Under the pieces are notes generated by a model. That model saw only the letters and a program-made list of their open reading frames with translations. It ran no database searches and was not told the DNA's origin. A stretch of 64,000 nt of DNA from Seohaeicola zhoushanensis. Lineage in GTDB: Bacteria > Pseudomonadota > Alphaproteobacteria > Rhodobacterales > Rhodobacteraceae. Made by a program: the position numbers and the translations under genes. The stretch spans positions 1 to 64,000 of the forward strand of contig NZ_BNCJ01000009.1 of assembly GCF_014656415.1 (NCBI RefSeq). The letters are read 5' to 3'. This document shows positions 60,003 through 64,000 of this stretch, piece by piece; positions within the stretch are counted from its first letter, which is position 1; each line of letters starts with the position of its first letter.

Positions 60003-61565
60003 ATGAGTTTCCTGCTTCTGCTCGCCCCGCTCGCGCTGGCCGCATCGGCGCTGCTGGCGGTCTATCTCAACCCCCCTGCACGGGCACATTGGCGGCTGCG
60101 TCTGCCGGAAGTCGCGGCGCTTGTCGCGCTTGCGGTCGGGGTGTGCGCTGCCTTTGATCTTGCCGTTTCGGGACCGTCCTCCAGCCGGCTGTTCGGGGTT
60201 GGCCCGGTCGGTCTGTCGGCCCGGATCGACGTTGTCAGCGTCGCGATGACCCTGACCGTCGCTTTCGTCGGCTGGGTGGTCCTGCGCTTCTCGCGCGTCG
60301 CGCTCGACGGGGAGGCACGGCAGGCGGCGTTCATGGCCTGGATGGCCGCGACCATCGCCTGCGTTCTCCTGCTGGTCGGGGCGGGCAACCTGGTGCAGCT
60401 GGCCCTTGGCTGGGTCGCAACCGGCGTCACCCTGCATCGCCTGCTGCTGCATTACCCGGAACGGCCGCGGGCGCGCCGGGCGGCGCGGAAGAAGGCCGTA
60501 AGTGGCATCGTCGCGAGCGGGGCGCTTCTGGTTGCGGGTGGTGTCCTGCTCGGGGGGGTCGGCAGTTCGGACATCGCGACGATCAATGCCGCGGCGCGGA
60601 TGGGCGAAGGGCCGGAGCTGCTCTGGCTGGCGGCGCTGCTCCTCGGGGTGGCGGCGGTCTTCAAGTCCGCGCTCATTCCGACGCACGGGTGGCTCACCGA
60701 AGTGATGGAGGCGCCGACGCCGGTTTCCGCCCTGCTTCATGCCGGGGTGGTGAATGCGGGCGGTTTCCTCCTGATCCGCTTTGCCGACGTGTTTGTCGCC
60801 GCGCCGGGTGTGCTTGCGGTGCTGGCCCTGGTCGGCGGGTTCAGCGCCTTGCTGGGCGCGGCCGTGGCGCTGACGCAGCCGGCGGTCAAGACGGCCCTTG
60901 CCTGGTCGACCTGCGCGCAGATGGGCTTCATGGTGCTGCAATGCGGGCTTGCGCTGTTCCCGCTGGCGCTGCTGCATATCGTGGCGCATTCGCTGTACAA
61001 GGCACATGCCTTCCTCGCCTCGGGAGGGGCGGTCAGGGAGGTGGCTTCGATCCGCCGCCCCGGTGCCGTCGCGGTGCCGGACCTGGGGGCTGTCGCCCGC
61101 GCCTTCGGCCTTGCGATCACGCTCTACCTGGTTGTCGGGCTCGGCTTCGGGATCTTGTCAAAGCCGCCGCAGGCGGTTGCGCTGGGCGCGATCCTGATCT
61201 TCGGCGTGGTCTACCTGATTGCGCAGGGGCTTGCCGATCTCGCCCCGCGCGCGCTGGCCTGGCGGACGATCGCGCTCTCGGTTTTTGCGACGGTTGCCTA
61301 CTTCGCCTTTCAGCAGGGGGCGACATGGATCGCGGCGGGCAGGCTGCCGCCGCCGCCGGTGCCGGACGGGCTGATCTGGGCGACGATTGTCCTGGCCCTC
61401 GCGAGCTTTGCCGTGGCGGCGGTGGCCCAGACGACCTTTCCGCTCTGGGCCGGGCATCCCGCCGCGGCGGGGCTGCGGGTTCACCTGATGAACGGTTTCT
61501 ATCTCAACGCGGTCTCGGAGCGGCTTGCCGGCCGCTGGACCCCCAAAAGCGGAGCAATCGAATGA
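60003..61565 (+). CDS. dabB: DabB-type proton-conducting subunit of the inorganic carbon accumulation complex
   Basis: The 520-residue protein has about 14 membrane helices and the NuoL/MrpA core (LALGWVATGVTLHRL, KSALIPTHGWLTEVMEAPTP, HAGVVNAGGFL, AWSTCAQMGFMV with proton-path Lys and His). In DAB systems this subunit is paired with DabA and couples the cation gradient to bicarbonate trapping. The ATG follows GGAGG, and its stop overlaps the dabA start (ATGA). The partner gene separates it from ordinary complex I or Mrp subunits. Confidence 0.87.
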   Translation: MSFLLLLAPLALAASALLAVYLNPPARAHWRLRLPEVAALVALAVGVCAAFDLAVSGPSSSRLFGVGPVGLSARIDVVSVAMTLTVAFVGWVVLRFSRVALDGEARQAAFMAWMAATIACVLLLVGAGNLVQLALGWVATGVTLHRLLLHYPERPRARRAARKKAVSGIVASGALLVAGGVLLGGVGSSDIATINAAARMGEGPELLWLAALLLGVAAVFKSALIPTHGWLTEVMEAPTPVSALLHAGVVNAGGFLLIRFADVFVAAPGVLAVLALVGGFSALLGAAVALTQPAVKTALAWSTCAQMGFMVLQCGLALFPLALLHIVAHSLYKAHAFLASGGAVREVASIRRPGAVAVPDLGAVARAFGLAITLYLVVGLGFGILSKPPQAVALGAILIFGVVYLIAQGLADLAPRALAWRTIALSVFATVAYFAFQQGATWIAAGRLPPPPVPDGLIWATIVLALASFAVAAVAQTTFPLWAGHPAAAGLRVHLMNGFYLNAVSERLAGRWTPKSGAIE

Positions 61566-63928
61566 CTGCGCATATGACCTGGCCCGGCCACATCCTCGCG
61601 CTGTTCGCGGCGGCCGAGGAGGCCATGCGGCAGATACCGCCGGCCTTCCCGCTCGATGCGACTGTCGCGGTCAATCCCTGGCTTGGCCAGGTCGGCGAGG
61701 AGCGGGCCGTTGCGGCCAGCCGGATGGCGCGTGTCGGTGCGGGCGGCATGTTCCTGCCGCGCGCGACCGTGGCGGCGATGATCACGGCGCGCGAGGTTCG
61801 GTCGGAGGACCTTCTCGCTGCCGCGGAAGCACGGGGCATCGACCCGGTGCGCCTGGCCCGCGCGGCCTACGAGGAGCGGCCGGTTGCAGAACCGCTGCCG
61901 ACACTCGCCGATCTTGCGGGGCGGGATGACGGGGTGGATTGGGTGGCCCTTGTCGAGGAGCGGATCGGTCACTGGGCGGCGGCGCATTTCGACCGTGGCC
62001 AGGCGTTCTGGCCTGCGCCGGAGGGCGGTGCCTGGCAATCGTGGCAGGCCTATGCCAGCCGCGACCTGACACCGGGCATAGCTGGCCTCGCCGGGTTCGC
62101 GGCGCGCGTGGCGGCGATGCCCAGGGACGCGCGGGCCGCTTTCGCGGAGGCCTGCGACAGGCTCGGTCTGTTCTCGGAGGCGGCGCCGCTCTACTTTCAC
62201 CGCCTGCTCGTGACCCTCTCGGGCTGGGGACAATACGCGCGCCATTTCGGCTGGCTGGCCGAGCGGGACGGGGGCCGGGACGACACGCTGTTCGAGCTGC
62301 TGACTCTGCGCCTTGCCTGGGAGGTTGCCTTGCTGGAGGCGGGTGGCGCGGCGCGGGCCGAAGCATGGGAGCGGTTGAAAGCCGATTACACGGCGCCGAC
62401 CGCGGTCGGGCCGGAGATGGTGATGGACGCGGCGCTGCAGGAGGCGGTCGACCGCAGCGGGGAGCGGCGGCTTGCCGAGGTGCTGGCCGGAGAGGCGGGG
62501 CCGGATGAGGTGGGCCGCCCGGCGATTCAGGCGGCGTTCTGCATCGACGTTCGGTCCGAACGCCTGCGCCGCGCGCTCGAAACCGCCGATCCGACGATCC
62601 GCACGATCGGTTTCGCGGGGTTCTTTGGGCTGCCGCTTCGCCACCGGGGCTTTGCCTCGGACAGCGTGGAGGCGCGCGCGCCGGTTCTGCTGGCGCCCGC
62701 CATCGAGACCTTCGCGGGGGGCGATGCCGAGGCCGACAGGGGCGAGCGTGTCCGGCTGCGGGCGGTCCGGGCCTGGGGGCGTTTCAAGCGGGCGGCGGTC
62801 TCGGCCTTTGCTTTTGTCGAGGCGGCGGGGCCGTTCTATGTCGGCAAGCTTGTCCGGGACGGTCTTGGCGTGGCGGCGGCTGCCTCGCAGGATCCGGCGC
62901 CGGAACTGGACCTGCCGATTAGCGACCGGGTCGCAGCGGCGGAGAAGATCCTGCGGGCGATGTCGCTGACAGAGGGGTTCGCCCCGCTGGTCCTGATCTG
63001 CGGGCATGGCGCGCGGGTGACCAACGCGCCCCATGCCAGTGCTTTGCAGTGCGGTGCTTGCGGCGGCTTTGCGGGGGATGTCAACGCGCGGCTTCTGGCG
63101 AGGCTGTTGAATGACCGGGCGGTTCGCAGCGGGCTGGAGGCGAGGGGGTTCGCGATACCCGATGACACGCATTTCGTCGCCGGGCTGCATGATACGGTCT
63201 CGGATGAGGTCCAGTTGTTCGAGGAGAGGCTGCCCGCGAGCCACCGGGCGCAGGCCGAACGGCTTCGCGCCGCGCTTGGGATGGCGGGCGTGCTGAGCCG
63301 GACCGAGCGGGCGCGGGCGCTGCCGCGTGGAGCGGCCGGGAAACTGGGCTTGCGGGGGCGGGACTGGTCGGAGATCCGGCCCGAATGGGGGCTTGCCGGA
63401 TGCCGGGGGTTCATCGCCGCGCCGCGTGCCCGGACGGCTGGCCGGGATCTGGGCGGGCAGGTGTTCCTGCATGATTACGAATGGCGCCGGGACGAGGGGG
63501 CCGCGACGCTCGAACTGATCCTGAGCGCCCCGGTGGTGGTGGCGAGCTGGATTGCGTTGCAATACCACGGCTCGACCGTCGCGGCCGAGATCTTTGGCGC
63601 GGGCAACAAGCTGCTGCACAACGTGGTTGGCGGGATCGGCGTGCTGGAGGGCAACGGGGGGCCGCTGCGGGCCGGGCTGCCGTGGCAGTCGGTGCACGAC
63701 GGGGATGCGCCGCGGCACGTGCCGACGCGGCTGGTCGTTGCCGTCGAGGCGCCGGTCGAGATGATCGAGGCCGTCTTGGACCGCCAGCCCGGCGTTCGGG
63801 CGCTTTTCGACAACGGCTGGCTGGCGCTCGTGGCGATGGAGGGTACCGGCGGGTTCGGTCGCCGGTATGAAAAGGGCAGTTGGGCCGTCTGTTGCGCGGA
63901 TGAGGAGGCCATCTCTGCGGCTGCGTGA
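61562..63928 (+). CDS. dabA: DabA-type zinc-binding subunit of the inorganic carbon accumulation complex (DUF2309)
   Basis: The 788-residue cytoplasmic protein matches DabA. The beta-carbonic-anhydrase-like zinc residues are Cys327 and Asp329 (FCIDVRSE), His482 (CGHGARVTNAPHAS) and Cys497 (LQCGACGG). It has no membrane helix and works with DabB to convert CO2 to bicarbonate vectorially. The start ATG overlaps the dabB stop, so expression is coupled. Longer upstream frames lack ribosome sites. Confidence 0.9.
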   Translation: MTAHMTWPGHILALFAAAEEAMRQIPPAFPLDATVAVNPWLGQVGEERAVAASRMARVGAGGMFLPRATVAAMITAREVRSEDLLAAAEARGIDPVRLARAAYEERPVAEPLPTLADLAGRDDGVDWVALVEERIGHWAAAHFDRGQAFWPAPEGGAWQSWQAYASRDLTPGIAGLAGFAARVAAMPRDARAAFAEACDRLGLFSEAAPLYFHRLLVTLSGWGQYARHFGWLAERDGGRDDTLFELLTLRLAWEVALLEAGGAARAEAWERLKADYTAPTAVGPEMVMDAALQEAVDRSGERRLAEVLAGEAGPDEVGRPAIQAAFCIDVRSERLRRALETADPTIRTIGFAGFFGLPLRHRGFASDSVEARAPVLLAPAIETFAGGDAEADRGERVRLRAVRAWGRFKRAAVSAFAFVEAAGPFYVGKLVRDGLGVAAAASQDPAPELDLPISDRVAAAEKILRAMSLTEGFAPLVLICGHGARVTNAPHASALQCGACGGFAGDVNARLLARLLNDRAVRSGLEARGFAIPDDTHFVAGLHDTVSDEVQLFEERLPASHRAQAERLRAALGMAGVLSRTERARALPRGAAGKLGLRGRDWSEIRPEWGLAGCRGFIAAPRARTAGRDLGGQVFLHDYEWRRDEGAATLELILSAPVVVASWIALQYHGSTVAAEIFGAGNKLLHNVVGGIGVLEGNGGPLRAGLPWQSVHDGDAPRHVPTRLVVAVEAPVEMIEAVLDRQPGVRALFDNGWLALVAMEGTGGFGRRYEKGSWAVCCADEEAISAAA

Positions 63929-63955
63929 CGGCGTCGGGGCGCTGACAAGGAAACG

Positions 63956-63985
63956 GAGGCCGGGAGCGCTTGGGTTCCCGGCCTC
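63956..63985 (+). terminator. Rho-independent terminator after dabA
   Basis: GAGGCCGGGA pairs perfectly with TCCCGGCCTC around a short loop and is followed by ACCCGTTTT. It is 27 nt past the dabA stop. Confidence 0.8.
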
Positions 63986-64000
63986 GACCCGTTTTGCGGC

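Noticed and set aside
61499-63718. Antisense open frame of 739 codons over dabA
   Set aside because: dabA carries all zinc residues on the + strand; the antisense frame is an Arg/Pro-rich shadow.
60689-63928. A 1079-residue version of DabA starting inside dabB
   Set aside because: The extra N-terminus is a frame-shifted reading of dabB; the ATG at 61562 overlaps the dabB stop and gives the natural protein.
1-64000. tRNA, rRNA, insertion sequence or prophage
   Set aside because: No cloverleaf-type T-loop sequence, transposase or phage structural gene was found on reading both strands; short RNA genes could still be missed by eye.

Overview
The window is high-GC alphaproteobacterial chromosome, most like the Rhodobacterales (Roseobacter/Paracoccaceae group). 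The evidence is the style of the genes: a TAXI-type TRAP transporter fused as 4TM-12TM, a short-form HisG with HisZ, PuuB-like and PuuR-like proteins, a LuxI-type synthase without an adjacent LuxR, and terminators with GAGTATTT/AAATACTC arms. No tRNA, rRNA, CRISPR, transposase or phage gene was seen. This placement is inference from gene content, not from a marker-gene search.

Layout. (1) 0.2-12.2 kb: a GabT-type aminotransferase diverges from an XRE/cupin regulator. A long + strand run follows: TAXI-TRAP binding protein, fused TRAP permease, UspA protein, nitrilase-fold amidohydrolase, large Orn/Lys/Arg decarboxylase, ATP-grasp ligase. It looks like uptake plus processing of an amino-acid or amine-type compound; the substrate is unknown. 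(2) 12.2-14.5 kb: a hairpin-repeat array and an AT-richer two-gene island with a PIN-domain protein. (3) 14.5-16.3 kb: a C45-type Ntn hydrolase whose 3' end overlaps that of an acyl-homoserine-lactone synthase. (4) 16.5-29.3 kb: a membrane histidine kinase and a response regulator with a degenerate GGDEF-like output, divergent from a tightly packed run of Ser/Thr kinase, FHA protein, PP2C phosphatase, P-loop protein, two dynamin-like GTPases, a Roadblock/LC7-like protein and an unknown protein. This run is the best candidate for an undescribed system.

(5) 29.3-38.1 kb: mixed metabolic and signalling genes: aminotransferase, PfkB sugar kinase, PuuB-like oxidase, ion-transporter-like membrane protein, SlyX, crotonase, an OmpR-type two-component pair and an exported DUF6134-like protein. 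(6) 38.3-41.7 kb: hisS-hisZ-hisG, coupled by stop/start overlaps and ended by a hairpin; hisS contains a central block of unlike codon use. (7) 41.7-44.6 kb: a membrane adenylate/guanylate cyclase and a YifB-type AAA ATPase. (8) 44.7-58.6 kb: an aromatic catabolism region. A LysR regulator with two winged-helix domains diverges from galB, a type I extradiol dioxygenase, a galC-like aldolase and galD. Then come a PAS-LuxR regulator, a complete branched-chain-type ABC importer, an alpha/beta hydrolase, a TIM-barrel/methylglyoxal-synthase fusion, a second RraA-fold protein and a pyridoxal-kinase-like protein. (9) 59-64 kb: a LysR regulator divergent from dabB-dabA, a two-gene inorganic carbon accumulation (DAB) system, closed by a terminator.

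Most genes sit in tight operons with ATGA, GTGA or TGATG overlaps. The longer gene-free stretches (12.17-12.69, 13.99-14.55, 19.27-19.80 and 58.57-59.05 kb) hold repeats, palindromes or nothing recognisable.
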